From CAZLPZ01 sp964561535 (GTDB taxonomy: Bacteria > Pseudomonadota > Alphaproteobacteria > Micavibrionales > Micavibrionaceae), in the NCBI GenBank assembly GCA_964561535.1, contig CAZLPZ010000037.1:1-14531 (forward strand): a DNA stretch of 14,531 nt, given 5' to 3'. Position 1 is the first letter of the stretch. Every line of letters begins with the position of its first letter. The notes below the pieces were generated by a model. The model was not told the DNA's origin. It searched no databases and saw only the letters and a program-made list of their open reading frames with translations. Both the position numbers and the translations under genes were made by a program. Shown here piece after piece: positions 6,901 to 14,274 of the stretch.

Positions 6901-7035
6901 GGGATATTACGGGGGTAAGTGACCTGTTTATCGGCCCCCCCTCTGGACTTTTAGTCCCTAATCCTCTAGATCTATCATCAGGTTTCAAAAAATCGAATTA
7001 ACATATTTATACCAAAATTAAGGGTGCACCTGACT
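6901..7035 (+). promoter_or_regulatory. secY leader region with inverted repeats
   Basis: This 135-base gap separates the SPFH gene from secY. GGGGG (6911-6915) can pair with the C-run at 6935-6941. GGACT-TTT-AGTCC forms a five-pair hairpin at 6945-6957. Downstream it becomes AT-rich (ATCGAATTAACATATTTATACC), where a promoter could lie, but no good -35/-10 pair is visible. It probably holds the end of the SPFH transcript and the start of secY-adk transcription. Confidence 0.4.
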
Positions 7036-8376
7036 ATGGCTTCTGCTATTGAACAACTCTCTCAAAATGTGTCGTGGAATAATTTTTCAAAGGCCACCGA
7101 ACTGAAACAACGGATTTGGTTTGTGCTGTTCGCGTTGGTCCTGTTTCGCTTGGGCACGTTCATCCCCATTCCGGGCATTGATCCCCAGGTGTGGGATGAA
7201 ATTTTTTCGTCAAAATCCGGTGGCGTCCTTGATATGTTTAACATGTTTTCAGGGGGGTCGTTGGCACGGATGTCGATTTTTGCGCTCTCCATCATGCCTT
7301 ATATTTCCGCATCGATCATTATTCAACTGGGATCCACGATTCATAAACCGTGGAAAGAAATGAAAAAAGATGGCGAATCCGGCCGGATGCGCCTCAATCA
7401 ATATACGCGTTATTTGACGGTTATTTTGGCGACCATCCAAGGTTATGGCCTCGCCGTGGGGTTGGAGCATATGCAATCGTCGGGCGGGTCGGCGGTGATT
7501 GATCCGGGTCTCTTTTTTCGGGTGTCGACGGTGATCACGATTGTGGGCGGCACGATGTTTCTCGTGTGGTTGGGGGAACAAATTACCGCGCGCGGTATTG
7601 GCAATGGGACGTCATTGATTATTTTTGCAGGGATTGTGGCGGGATTACCCCGCGCGATGATTTCATTTTTGGAACTGGGTCGTCAGGGGCAGTTTTCGGC
7701 CCTATCGATGATCATGATTATTGTGATGATCATCGCGGTGTTGCTGTTCATTATTTTTATGGAACGTGCCCAACGCCGTGTGATGGTCCAATATCCAAAA
7801 CGCCAGGTGGGCAATCAAATGAATATGGGTTCAATGAACCATATTCCGTTTAAATTGAATATGTCGGGGGTTATTCCGCCGATTTTTGCATCATCCTTAT
7901 TGTTATTGCCGTTGTCGATTGTTGGATTTATGGGGGCGGATGGTGGCGACATAACGGCCACGATTTCAAGGTATCTACAGCATGGCCAACCGATTTATAT
8001 GATTTCGTATGGGGCGCTAATTGTATTTTTTGCCTTTTTTTATACATCCATTGTGTTTAATCCAGAAGAAAACGCGGAAATGCTGCGGAAAAATGGCGGG
8101 TTTTTACCGGGCGTCCGTCCCGGAAAATCAACGGCGGATTATTTTGATTTTCTTTTGACGCGGTTGACGGTGATTGGATCGGCATATTTAGTTGTGGTGT
8201 GTTTGTTGCCTGAATTTATGATTTCTGAATATGCTGTCCCGTTTTATTTTGGCGGGACGTCGTTATTGATTGTTGTATCGGTGACAATGGATACGGTGGC
8301 GCAAATTCATTCGCATATGATTGCACATCAATATGAGGGGTTAATTAAAAAGGCGCGATCGAAAGGAATTCGGTGA
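7036..8376 (+). CDS. secY: Protein translocase subunit SecY
   Basis: This 446-aa integral membrane protein has the normal SecY length and about ten hydrophobic segments. Conserved landmarks are TELKQRIWFVLFALVLFRLGT near the N terminus, FALSIMPYISASIIIQL, and the cytoplasmic loop RAQRRVMVQYPKRQVG. NGGFLPGVRPG and a terminal HQYEGLIKKA follow. SecY forms the protein-conducting channel with SecE and SecG. The start is ATG 7036, with AGGGTG about nine bases upstream; an in-frame GTG at 7024 is less likely. It is displaced from rplO by about 2.7 kb. adk follows after six bases. Confidence 0.96.
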   Translation: MASAIEQLSQNVSWNNFSKATELKQRIWFVLFALVLFRLGTFIPIPGIDPQVWDEIFSSKSGGVLDMFNMFSGGSLARMSIFALSIMPYISASIIIQLGSTIHKPWKEMKKDGESGRMRLNQYTRYLTVILATIQGYGLAVGLEHMQSSGGSAVIDPGLFFRVSTVITIVGGTMFLVWLGEQITARGIGNGTSLIIFAGIVAGLPRAMISFLELGRQGQFSALSMIMIIVMIIAVLLFIIFMERAQRRVMVQYPKRQVGNQMNMGSMNHIPFKLNMSGVIPPIFASSLLLLPLSIVGFMGADGGDITATISRYLQHGQPIYMISYGALIVFFAFFYTSIVFNPEENAEMLRKNGGFLPGVRPGKSTADYFDFLLTRLTVIGSAYLVVVCLLPEFMISEYAVPFYFGGTSLLIVVSVTMDTVAQIHSHMIAHQYEGLIKKARSKGIR

Positions 8377-8382
8377 TTATCT

Positions 8383-8976
8383 ATGTTGAACCTGATTTTG
8401 ATTGGCCCGCCCGGCGCGGGTAAAGGAACCCAAGCGCGTATTTTGGAACATAAATATGGGGTTAAACAGCTCTCGACGGGCGATATGTTGCGTGCGGAAA
8501 TTGCGGCCGGATCGGAATTAGGTCTTGCGGTCAAAGGTATTATGGATGCCGGCGGACTGGTTGATGATGCGACGATGATTCGTATTATTAAGCATCGTAT
8601 GCGTCAGGCCGATTGTGCCAAGGGTGTTATTTTTGATGGGTTCCCGCGGACCGTGCCCCAAGCAATTGCCTTGGACCAAATGCTCGCTGAGTTACATTTA
8701 AATCTTGCGGCCATTATTCAAATTGTAGTGGATGAAAAAATTTTATTAGGGCGGATTAAAGAACGTGATACATCCGCAGGGATTAATCGGGCCGATGATA
8801 CGCCCGAAATTCTTGAAAAACGGTTAGATGTTTTCCATGTTCAAACCGCGCCCGTGATTGCGCATTATCAATCCGCGGGACGGTTGCAACAGGTCGACGG
8901 CATGATGCCGATTGATGCGGTATCCGCGACGATTGAACGTATTATACAGAGCGGCGTAAAAATCGCGGCGCAATAA
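8383..8976 (+). CDS. adk: Adenylate kinase
   Basis: This 197-aa enzyme interconverts ATP + AMP and 2 ADP. The P-loop GPPGAGKGT is at residues 8-16. The AMP-binding segment LSTGDMLRAE follows, then DGFPRT at 85-90. The LID is the short form: after GRIKERDTSAG it goes straight to RADDTPEILEKRL, with no zinc-binding cysteines. Short-LID adenylate kinases are common in alphaproteobacteria. It begins six bases after secY, and its ribosome binding region (AAAGGA) is inside the secY 3' end, so the two are probably translationally coupled. Confidence 0.95.
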   Translation: MLNLILIGPPGAGKGTQARILEHKYGVKQLSTGDMLRAEIAAGSELGLAVKGIMDAGGLVDDATMIRIIKHRMRQADCAKGVIFDGFPRTVPQAIALDQMLAELHLNLAAIIQIVVDEKILLGRIKERDTSAGINRADDTPEILEKRLDVFHVQTAPVIAHYQSAGRLQQVDGMMPIDAVSATIERIIQSGVKIAAQ

Positions 8977-9020
8977 ATTTGAAATTATGATAGGCATAGA
9001 ATTTTCTTTGAATAGATGTT

Positions 9021-9056
9021 AAAAAAATCCCCCCTATTCAGGGGGGATTTTTTATT
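9021..9056. terminator. Bidirectional intrinsic terminator between adk and typA
   Basis: A7-T-C6 (9021-9034), loop TATTCA, then G6-A-T6 (9041-9053) form a very strong stem. T-runs follow on both strands. It lies 44 bases after adk and 8 bases beyond the typA stop, so it can end both convergent transcripts. Confidence 0.92.
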
Positions 9057-9064
9057 GGAATAAA

Positions 9065-10885
9065 TTAGGCCACATCTGAACTTTTGCTCGCGCGTTTACG
9101 CAAGTTTGGATCCAGAAAACGCTTGCGCAGACGCAGACGTTTCGGGGTGACTTCAACCAATTCGTCTTCTTGAATATAAGACATCATGGATTCAAGGCTT
9201 AACCGACGGGGAGGCACCAAAATAATGGCTTCATCCTTGCCGGAAGCGCGAATATTGGTCAGTTGTTTCGCTTTCAGGACGTTGATCTCTAAATCATTAT
9301 CACGTGAATTTTCGCCTACGATCATGCCTTGATAGACATCATCACCGGGGTTCACAAACATCGTGCCACGATCTTGCAAATTAAACAGGGCATAGGCTAC
9401 GGCTTGGCCTTTGTCGGTCGAAATGAGCACACCGCGGTTGCGACCACCCACCTCACCCTTATACGGGGCATAGGAATGGTACAGACGGTTGAGTAAACCG
9501 GTGCCGCGCGTATCGGTCATAAATTCGGATTGATATCCGATAAGACCGCGCGAGGGGGCCAAAAATGTTAATCGCATTTTACCGCCGCCCGAGGGGCGCA
9601 TGTCGGTCATCTCGCCTTTACGATTCGATACTTTCTCAACGACGCTGCCTGAATATTCTTGGTCAACGTCAATAATCACTTCTTCGATCGGTTCGGTCAG
9701 TTCGTTATTCTCATCGCGTTTGAATAACACACGTGGACGCGATACCGAGAGTTCAAACCCTTCGCGGCGCATGGTTTCGATCAAAACGCCCAATTGTAAT
9801 TCGCCACGGCCGGCGACTTCGAATGCGTCTTTACCGTCCGTTTCTTTGACGCGGATCGCGACGTTGGTTTCGGCCTCGGCCATTAATCGGTCGCGGATCA
9901 TGGTGGATGTCAGTTTTGATCCCTCTTTTCCAGCGAGGGGCGAGTCGTTCACCGAAATCGTAATCGCCATGGTCGGCGGGTCAATCGGTGTGGCTTTAAT
10001 AGGGACTGTTACGGATATGTCGCAAATGGTATCGGCAACGGACGCATTTTCAAGCCCCGCAATTGCGATGATGTCCCCGGCCTCAACCGTATCGACAATG
10101 ACCCGGTCAACGCCCATGAATGTTTGCAGTTTGGTCAGACGCGCGGTTTCAACGACACGACCGTCAAGTGACATTGCCTTGACGGGCATATTGACGCGCG
10201 CCCGGCCGGAATAGACCTTGCCGGTTAAAACACGGCCCAAATACGGGTCGGATTGTAATAAAGTCGCAAGCATCGCAAACGGTGCTTCGGGATCGCATTT
10301 CGGGGCGGGGACGTGTTTTAAAATGGTATCGAGCAGGGGGCGCAGCGTTTCGCGGGGACCATCCAGGCTGTCACAGGCCCATCCGTCGCGGCCCGAGGCA
10401 TACAGGACCGGGAAATCAAGTTGTGCGTCCGTGGCATCAAGCGCAATGAACAAATCATAGATAGCATCCAGAACGACCTCGGGTTCGGCGTCGGGGCGGT
10501 CAATTTTGTTGATAAGGATAATGGGGCGCAGACCCAGTTTCATGGCTTTCATCAACACAAATTTGGTCTGGGGCAGGGGACCTTCGGCGGCGTCGACCAA
10601 CAACACAACGCCGTCCGTCATGGCCAAAACGCGTTCAACCTCGCCGCCAAAATCGGCGTGGCCGGGGGTGTCAATGATGTTGATTTTATCACCTTCCCAA
10701 TTGATGGCCGTGCATTTTGCCAAAATCGTGATTCCACGTTCTTTTTCCAGATCGTTTGAATCCATGACCCGTTCGGCAACGTTTTGGTTTGCCCGGAACG
10801 TACCGGATTGTTGCAAAATGGAATCGATGAGGGTGGTTTTCCCATGGTCAACGTGGGCGATGATGGCAATATTCCGAAACGACAT
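9065..10885 (-). CDS. typA: Translational GTPase TypA/BipA
   Basis: This 606-aa protein is full length for BipA. G-domain motifs are AHVDHGKT (10-17), GITI (51-54), DTPGH (72-76) and NKID (126-129). Elongation-factor-type domains II and III follow, and then the BipA-specific C-terminal region (FMTDTRGTGLLNRLYHSYAPY; DDVYQGMIVGENSR; basic end KRLRLRKRFLDPNLRKR). BipA binds ribosomes, aids 50S assembly and is needed under stress or cold in other bacteria. AAGGA six bases before the ATG supports the start. It converges on adk and is the only housekeeping gene on the - strand here. Confidence 0.96.
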   Translation of the reverse strand: MSFRNIAIIAHVDHGKTTLIDSILQQSGTFRANQNVAERVMDSNDLEKERGITILAKCTAINWEGDKINIIDTPGHADFGGEVERVLAMTDGVVLLVDAAEGPLPQTKFVLMKAMKLGLRPIILINKIDRPDAEPEVVLDAIYDLFIALDATDAQLDFPVLYASGRDGWACDSLDGPRETLRPLLDTILKHVPAPKCDPEAPFAMLATLLQSDPYLGRVLTGKVYSGRARVNMPVKAMSLDGRVVETARLTKLQTFMGVDRVIVDTVEAGDIIAIAGLENASVADTICDISVTVPIKATPIDPPTMAITISVNDSPLAGKEGSKLTSTMIRDRLMAEAETNVAIRVKETDGKDAFEVAGRGELQLGVLIETMRREGFELSVSRPRVLFKRDENNELTEPIEEVIIDVDQEYSGSVVEKVSNRKGEMTDMRPSGGGKMRLTFLAPSRGLIGYQSEFMTDTRGTGLLNRLYHSYAPYKGEVGGRNRGVLISTDKGQAVAYALFNLQDRGTMFVNPGDDVYQGMIVGENSRDNDLEINVLKAKQLTNIRASGKDEAIILVPPRRLSLESMMSYIQEDELVEVTPKRLRLRKRFLDPNLRKRASKSSDVA

Positions 10886-11011
10886 AAAAATTCCTTAAAC
10901 TTTTAAAAACAAAAATGCACGGGTTCTGGCCCCATACCTTATAAAAGAAGATAAGAGGGTAAAACCCGCGTCCTTATGGCACGGAAATCATTGCGGTGCA
11001 ATAAAAAACGG
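10886..11011 (-). promoter_or_regulatory. typA upstream region
   Basis: This 126-base gap lies between the small protein gene (stop at 11012) and typA. TATAAG on the - strand (in TTTTATAAGG, near 10935-10945) could be a -10 box, but no convincing -35 is 17 bases upstream. ATTGC-GGT-GCAAT near 10990-11002 forms a short hairpin without a T-run on its downstream - strand side. The typA promoter is therefore placed here only by position. Confidence 0.3.
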
Positions 11012-11248
11012 TTATTGGGGGCAGAATCGTCGTTGGGCAATTTGTTTCGGCGTTGCGTGGGGACTCTTCGCATTCAGGCAGTCCACTAAATCCTTTTGCT
11101 TTTGGGATAAAGGAGGATGAATTGACGATTCATTTTCATTGAATAGGGTACTTAAGGAAGCTCCACCTGCAGTAATCAGAATTGCTGTAACAAGGGGATA
11201 GCGCCATTTCAGGCGATTCGTGGCGTTTGATTGTCTGGACATTGTCAT
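11012..11248 (-). CDS. Small membrane-anchored or secreted protein, unknown
   Basis: The 78-aa product has a basic N terminus (SRQSNATNRLKWR). One hydrophobic segment follows (YPLVTAILITAGGASLSTLF, residues 17-36), then a hydrophilic tail with two cysteines (C57 and C76). This looks like an N-terminal signal anchor, or an uncleaved or cleaved signal peptide, with a short periplasmic tail in which the cysteines could pair. No family is recognised. AAAGGAGAG five bases before the ATG is an excellent ribosome binding site. A near-consensus promoter sits directly upstream (11272-11299), so this is very likely a real gene. It is divergent from the DUF5681-like gene. Confidence 0.7.
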   Translation of the reverse strand: MTMSRQSNATNRLKWRYPLVTAILITAGGASLSTLFNENESSIHPPLSQKQKDLVDCLNAKSPHATPKQIAQRRFCPQ

Positions 11249-11271
11249 GGAATCTCTCCTTTATTGTCGGA

Positions 11272-11299
11272 AATATAGACATATTTTAAAATATGTCAA
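11272..11299 (-). promoter_or_regulatory. Sigma-70-type promoter for the 78-aa gene
   Basis: On the - strand, TTGACA (11294-11299) and TATATT (11272-11277) are separated by 16 bases. That is a perfect -35 and a near-consensus -10. The predicted transcript start, about 11265, leaves a short leader containing the ribosome binding site at 11252-11260. Confidence 0.75.
11278..11297. repeat. Perfect 20-bp palindrome, putative operator
   Basis: GACATATTTTAAAATATGTC is a perfect inverted repeat. It fills the spacer and four bases of the -35 box of the minus-strand promoter, so a protein bound there would block RNA polymerase. No regulator is assigned. Confidence 0.7.
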
Positions 11300-11324
11300 A
11301 GTAAAAAATAAAAGAATAAATCCC

Positions 11325-11353
11325 TTGACTCGGACAATAGGAATATATATATT
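11325..11353 (+). promoter_or_regulatory. Sigma-70-type promoter for the DUF5681-like gene
   Basis: TTGACT (11325-11330) and TATATT (11348-11353) are separated by 17 bases. The predicted start near 11360 would give a leader of about 115 bases before the ATG at 11475. This promoter is back to back with the minus-strand promoter, with 25 bases between the two -35 boxes. Confidence 0.72.
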
Positions 11354-11361
11354 CCTATTGT
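11334..11361. repeat. Perfect 28-bp palindrome over the rightward promoter, putative operator
   Basis: The half-site ACAATAGGAATATA is followed by its exact reverse complement, with no central gap. It covers most of the spacer, the whole -10 box and the likely start site. It has a different sequence from the palindrome at 11278-11297, which suggests a different binding protein. In RNA it could also form a hairpin at the 5' end. Confidence 0.75.
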
Positions 11362-11474
11362 GACATTTTAAAAGAGCAGAAGAGTGAAACAAAAAATGAA
11401 AACATATAGTATACATAATATAACATACAAAACATGTTATTTTTACATGGTTTACATGATAACAGGGGGAAAAA

Positions 11475-11915
11475 ATGGTTTTTAAAACAGGAGATAAACG
11501 TCCGGAAGGGGCGGGCCGTAAACCCGGCAGTCCCAATAAATTCAATATGGACCGGATGGTGTTATCCAATTATATCGGGAAAATACTTTTGGAGGATGCG
11601 GTCAAGTGGGGAACAACTTTAGCAGAGTTGCGCACGAAGAACCCGACGCTGTATTTGAAATTTATTTTACAATTCTTGCGTTTATCGGTGCCGGTGGGTG
11701 GATTGGCAGAATTTCCCGGTGTGGAATCATCCGAATCTGATGAGGTGCCACCAGAAGGATTGGCCCCTCCAAAAGCATTATCGTCGCCGCCGCTGGGGAT
11801 AACCGATCAACGCATTGAGGCCTTGCTTGCGGGGCAGACCGATCCGATCTTCTTGGCGGCGATTTGTGAAACGGAAGACGAGAAAGAAAAAATGGCCCTC
11901 GAGAAGGATGCATAA
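11475..11915 (+). CDS. DUF5681 / phage terminase small-subunit-like protein
   Basis: This 146-aa protein begins MVFKTGDKRPEGAGRKPG and continues SPNKF. The Gly/Arg/Lys motif ending GRKPGSPNK (residues 14-22) is typical of the DUF5681 family and of N termini of small phage packaging or DNA-binding proteins. A helical region follows (residues 28-70). The tail is Pro/Ser/Glu-rich and the end acidic (CETEDEKEKMALEKDA). AGGGGG before the ATG supports the start. It has no adjacent large terminase or other phage genes, so it is either a remnant or a domesticated DNA-binding protein. It converges on the AAA+ gene, 52 bases away. Assignment rests on one motif. Confidence 0.6.
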   Translation: MVFKTGDKRPEGAGRKPGSPNKFNMDRMVLSNYIGKILLEDAVKWGTTLAELRTKNPTLYLKFILQFLRLSVPVGGLAEFPGVESSESDEVPPEGLAPPKALSSPPLGITDQRIEALLAGQTDPIFLAAICETEDEKEKMALEKDA

Positions 11916-11967
11916 GGAAAAGAAAAGAGCAAAGCCAAGGAATCAATGCGGTGATTTTATTGTCTAT
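11916..11967. other. Convergent gap between the DUF5681-like and AAA+ genes
   Basis: These 52 bases hold only a weak inverted repeat (AATCA 11941-11945 with TGATT 11952-11956) followed by TTAT. No strong terminator is seen. There is no room for a missing helix-turn-helix domain of the AAA+ protein. Confidence 0.35.
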
Positions 11968-14274
11968 TTACCCAAGATTTAAATTTGCGGGTTGAATGAT
12001 GTCGGAATCTGCAAATGCTGTTGCAACGCGTATTGTGGTTTGAAGCTCACGTACGTTTCCGGGCCAGTTATAGGCAAGTAATAATTTTTTTGCGGGGTCG
12101 GATAATGTCTTTTGCGGAAGTCGGTCTTCTTGACTCGCATAGTGTAAAAAATGTTCGGCAAGGGGTAAAATATCTTGGGGGCGGTCGCATAAAGCGGGGA
12201 TATGGATCGTTGCCCCCTTTAAACGGAAATAAAAATCTTCGGTGAATTGTTTTGCGGCGACGAGTTCGTCAAGATTTTTGCTTGACGCAAATAGAAAACG
12301 AATATTTGCTGTATGGACTTCATTCGATCCTAATCGAGAATATTCGCCGGTTTCGACGGCATGTTGAAGTTTTTGTTGGGTTGATGGATCAATAGATCCG
12401 ATTTCATCGAGAAAAATTGTACCACCATCGCATTCTTCTAATAACCCTCGGCGTGTTTGCGTGGCACCGGTATAAGATCCTTTTTCATGGCCAAAAAGCA
12501 TATCTTCCAATAAGGCAATGGTACTGGGGGATTGGGTAAGATTAACAATACGAAATGGCTTATCTTTACGGGGTGATACGGCATGAAGATATTTTGCGAA
12601 TCCTGTTTTTCCTGTTCCGGTGCGGCCTTGAAATAACACGGAAAGGCGGTATGCATTTGCATATTTTGCGGCCAATTTAAACGTTTCTTGAAGGCCAGGT
12701 GTTTGTAAAATATTAAGTTCGCGTGCAATTGGATCTGTTTTTGTCACGACCGATCCAAGCGTATGAATTTCTATGGTTAAAGGAGGATGGGTTTCTTGTA
12801 ATTCAGGCGATTTTACAGGAGCGTTAAGGGCCGGTAATGGTACCGCTGTATCAGGAGTAGGTAGGATTAAACCTGTGATTTTTCTTTGGTTTTCCTGTTC
12901 ATCTTGCATTCCCGCTATTTTTAGGCCTGTGCCTTGTTGTGGTAGAAATTTTAATTCTTTCGGGGGGAAATATTCTTCGCCTATTTTGTTATATAATGCC
13001 ATGGCGCGCGGATGATCGTCTGATGTTAGTTGATCTTTACGAGATAACCTGGTCATTAATTGGGAGAGAAGACGTTCATAGTGAGCACGTACAGATGTTG
13101 GATCCCATCTCTGTTCTTCTGTATTTAAATCTTTGTTTTTTGATTGAACAACTGAATAGATGTTAAATTTTTCAATTGTGAGAAAAAGCCTTGAGAGATC
13201 AAGGACATCTCCTTGTGTTAATAAACCTGAGGCTGCATGGATTAATTTTATTTGAAGTGGATCATCAATAGATTCAATGAGAGGCCTATATATTTTTGAT
13301 CGTTCAGTAAAAATTACTTCTTTTGAAATATCTTTAGAACTAATAAATTTTTTCTTTTCACCTTCGTGCATTCTTCTTACCACATTTGCATGCGGTAATT
13401 GAGAAATCGGAACAAGAATCGTTTGAATTGCTAAAGGGGGGCGTTCCGGATCGGGCCCAGGGGATGTTGATGGCGTTTCAGGGGGTATTGTGGTAACGGG
13501 TATTTCAGTGGGTACATTATGCGGCTCCGTCTCAGTGTCAGGTACGTTAGATACGGGTGTAAGTGTTTCTAATACTGAAGGTGGTCTTCCAGATGATTTT
13601 GGAAAAACCTGTTTTGGGATTTGTACTGCATTTATGAATTCATCTGAAAACTCACGCTCAGATGTTCTTCTTTGGACAACAGCATTCATACATGTGCGAT
13701 CTACAGGAACAACCGGAAGCTTGTCAGGCCATTTTTTTGTTTGAACGACCAACTCCAAATAGGCACGGGCCTCTCCAGGAAGGGCGTCGAGGTGATAGGC
13801 GAGTATGCAGGCCATCGGATCAAGTGCGGGTGATACAACATGAAATTGGTTTATGCTTTTTGCATGTTGAATAAGGATTGCCATTTGAAGGGGAGATGCT
13901 GTTTTGATTTTCCAGTCAAAAGATTTTTTTATGTCGGCTGGGGATGCGCTTGTACTTTCTGATTTTTGAAGCAGCACATTCAGAATTTTTTGAAGGGCCG
14001 ATGGTGTTGGGATCGAATGAACTTTTTCTGCATTATTTATTTCTTTATCAAAAATGTATGCCGCGTCGCTTCCTTTCGCATAAACGGGGTCCGGTTGAAA
14101 TTTATGAATGACACCGCTATTTACCCTATATTGTCGGGACACAAGATATATAAGATTTTCAGGTATTTTCTCAACTTCTCCGGTATATTTAAAAATACCG
14201 CGGCCAGAAATATAATAGGAGTGATCTATTTCAAGCTTGAGGGGTAATACCGGGAAATCAGTTCGGGCGTTCAT
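11968..14274 (-). CDS. Large protein with C-terminal sigma-54-activator-type AAA+ domain, no HTH
   Basis: 768 aa. The C-terminal part (about 525-768) is a bacterial enhancer-binding-protein AAA+ module. It has Walker A GRTGTGKT (550-557), a FGHEKGSYTGA loop with GSYTGA at 599-604 (the position of the sigma-54-contacting GAFTGA) and Walker B GTIFLDE (618-624). FYFRLKGATIHIPALCDRPQDI and NWPGNVREL (736-744) follow. The protein ends 24 residues after that motif, so the usual Fis-type DNA-binding domain is absent. The N-terminal 500 residues match no receiver, GAF or PAS pattern I recognise. They comprise a beta-rich start (SYYISGRGIFKYTGEV), a helical part, a Pro/Thr-rich linker near 225-285 and a second helical region. 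Upstream codons are AT-rich. ATG 14274 has only a weak ribosome binding site. It may act from solution on sigma-54, or may have become a different ATPase. Confidence 0.85.
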   Translation of the reverse strand: MNARTDFPVLPLKLEIDHSYYISGRGIFKYTGEVEKIPENLIYLVSRQYRVNSGVIHKFQPDPVYAKGSDAAYIFDKEINNAEKVHSIPTPSALQKILNVLLQKSESTSASPADIKKSFDWKIKTASPLQMAILIQHAKSINQFHVVSPALDPMACILAYHLDALPGEARAYLELVVQTKKWPDKLPVVPVDRTCMNAVVQRRTSEREFSDEFINAVQIPKQVFPKSSGRPPSVLETLTPVSNVPDTETEPHNVPTEIPVTTIPPETPSTSPGPDPERPPLAIQTILVPISQLPHANVVRRMHEGEKKKFISSKDISKEVIFTERSKIYRPLIESIDDPLQIKLIHAASGLLTQGDVLDLSRLFLTIEKFNIYSVVQSKNKDLNTEEQRWDPTSVRAHYERLLSQLMTRLSRKDQLTSDDHPRAMALYNKIGEEYFPPKELKFLPQQGTGLKIAGMQDEQENQRKITGLILPTPDTAVPLPALNAPVKSPELQETHPPLTIEIHTLGSVVTKTDPIARELNILQTPGLQETFKLAAKYANAYRLSVLFQGRTGTGKTGFAKYLHAVSPRKDKPFRIVNLTQSPSTIALLEDMLFGHEKGSYTGATQTRRGLLEECDGGTIFLDEIGSIDPSTQQKLQHAVETGEYSRLGSNEVHTANIRFLFASSKNLDELVAAKQFTEDFYFRLKGATIHIPALCDRPQDILPLAEHFLHYASQEDRLPQKTLSDPAKKLLLAYNWPGNVRELQTTIRVATAFADSDIIQPANLNLG

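Noticed and set aside
6945..6957. Terminator after the SPFH gene
   Set aside because: The hairpin GGACT-TTT-AGTCC has no T-run after it. It is kept only as part of the leader description.
9600..10214. 204-codon open frame on the + strand
   Set aside because: It is antisense to typA and its composition mirrors typA codons. It is a shadow frame.
10970..11005. Sigma-54 (-24/-12) promoter at TGGCAC near 10976
   Set aside because: TGGCAC and the next TTGC are eight bases apart, not the required five, so the GG-GC spacing is wrong.
11261..11569. 102-codon open frame on the - strand
   Set aside because: It overlaps the divergent promoter region and the start of the DUF5681-like gene. It has no ribosome binding site and its sequence looks like translated AT-rich intergenic DNA.
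11968..12060. Frameshifted or truncated C-terminal helix-turn-helix of the AAA+ protein
   Set aside because: Only 52 bases separate its stop from the convergent gene, and no Fis-like peptide is seen in any frame there.
12773..13744. Several + strand open frames of 75-84 codons
   Set aside because: All are antisense to the AAA+ protein gene, which has a continuous 768-codon frame with recognisable motifs.
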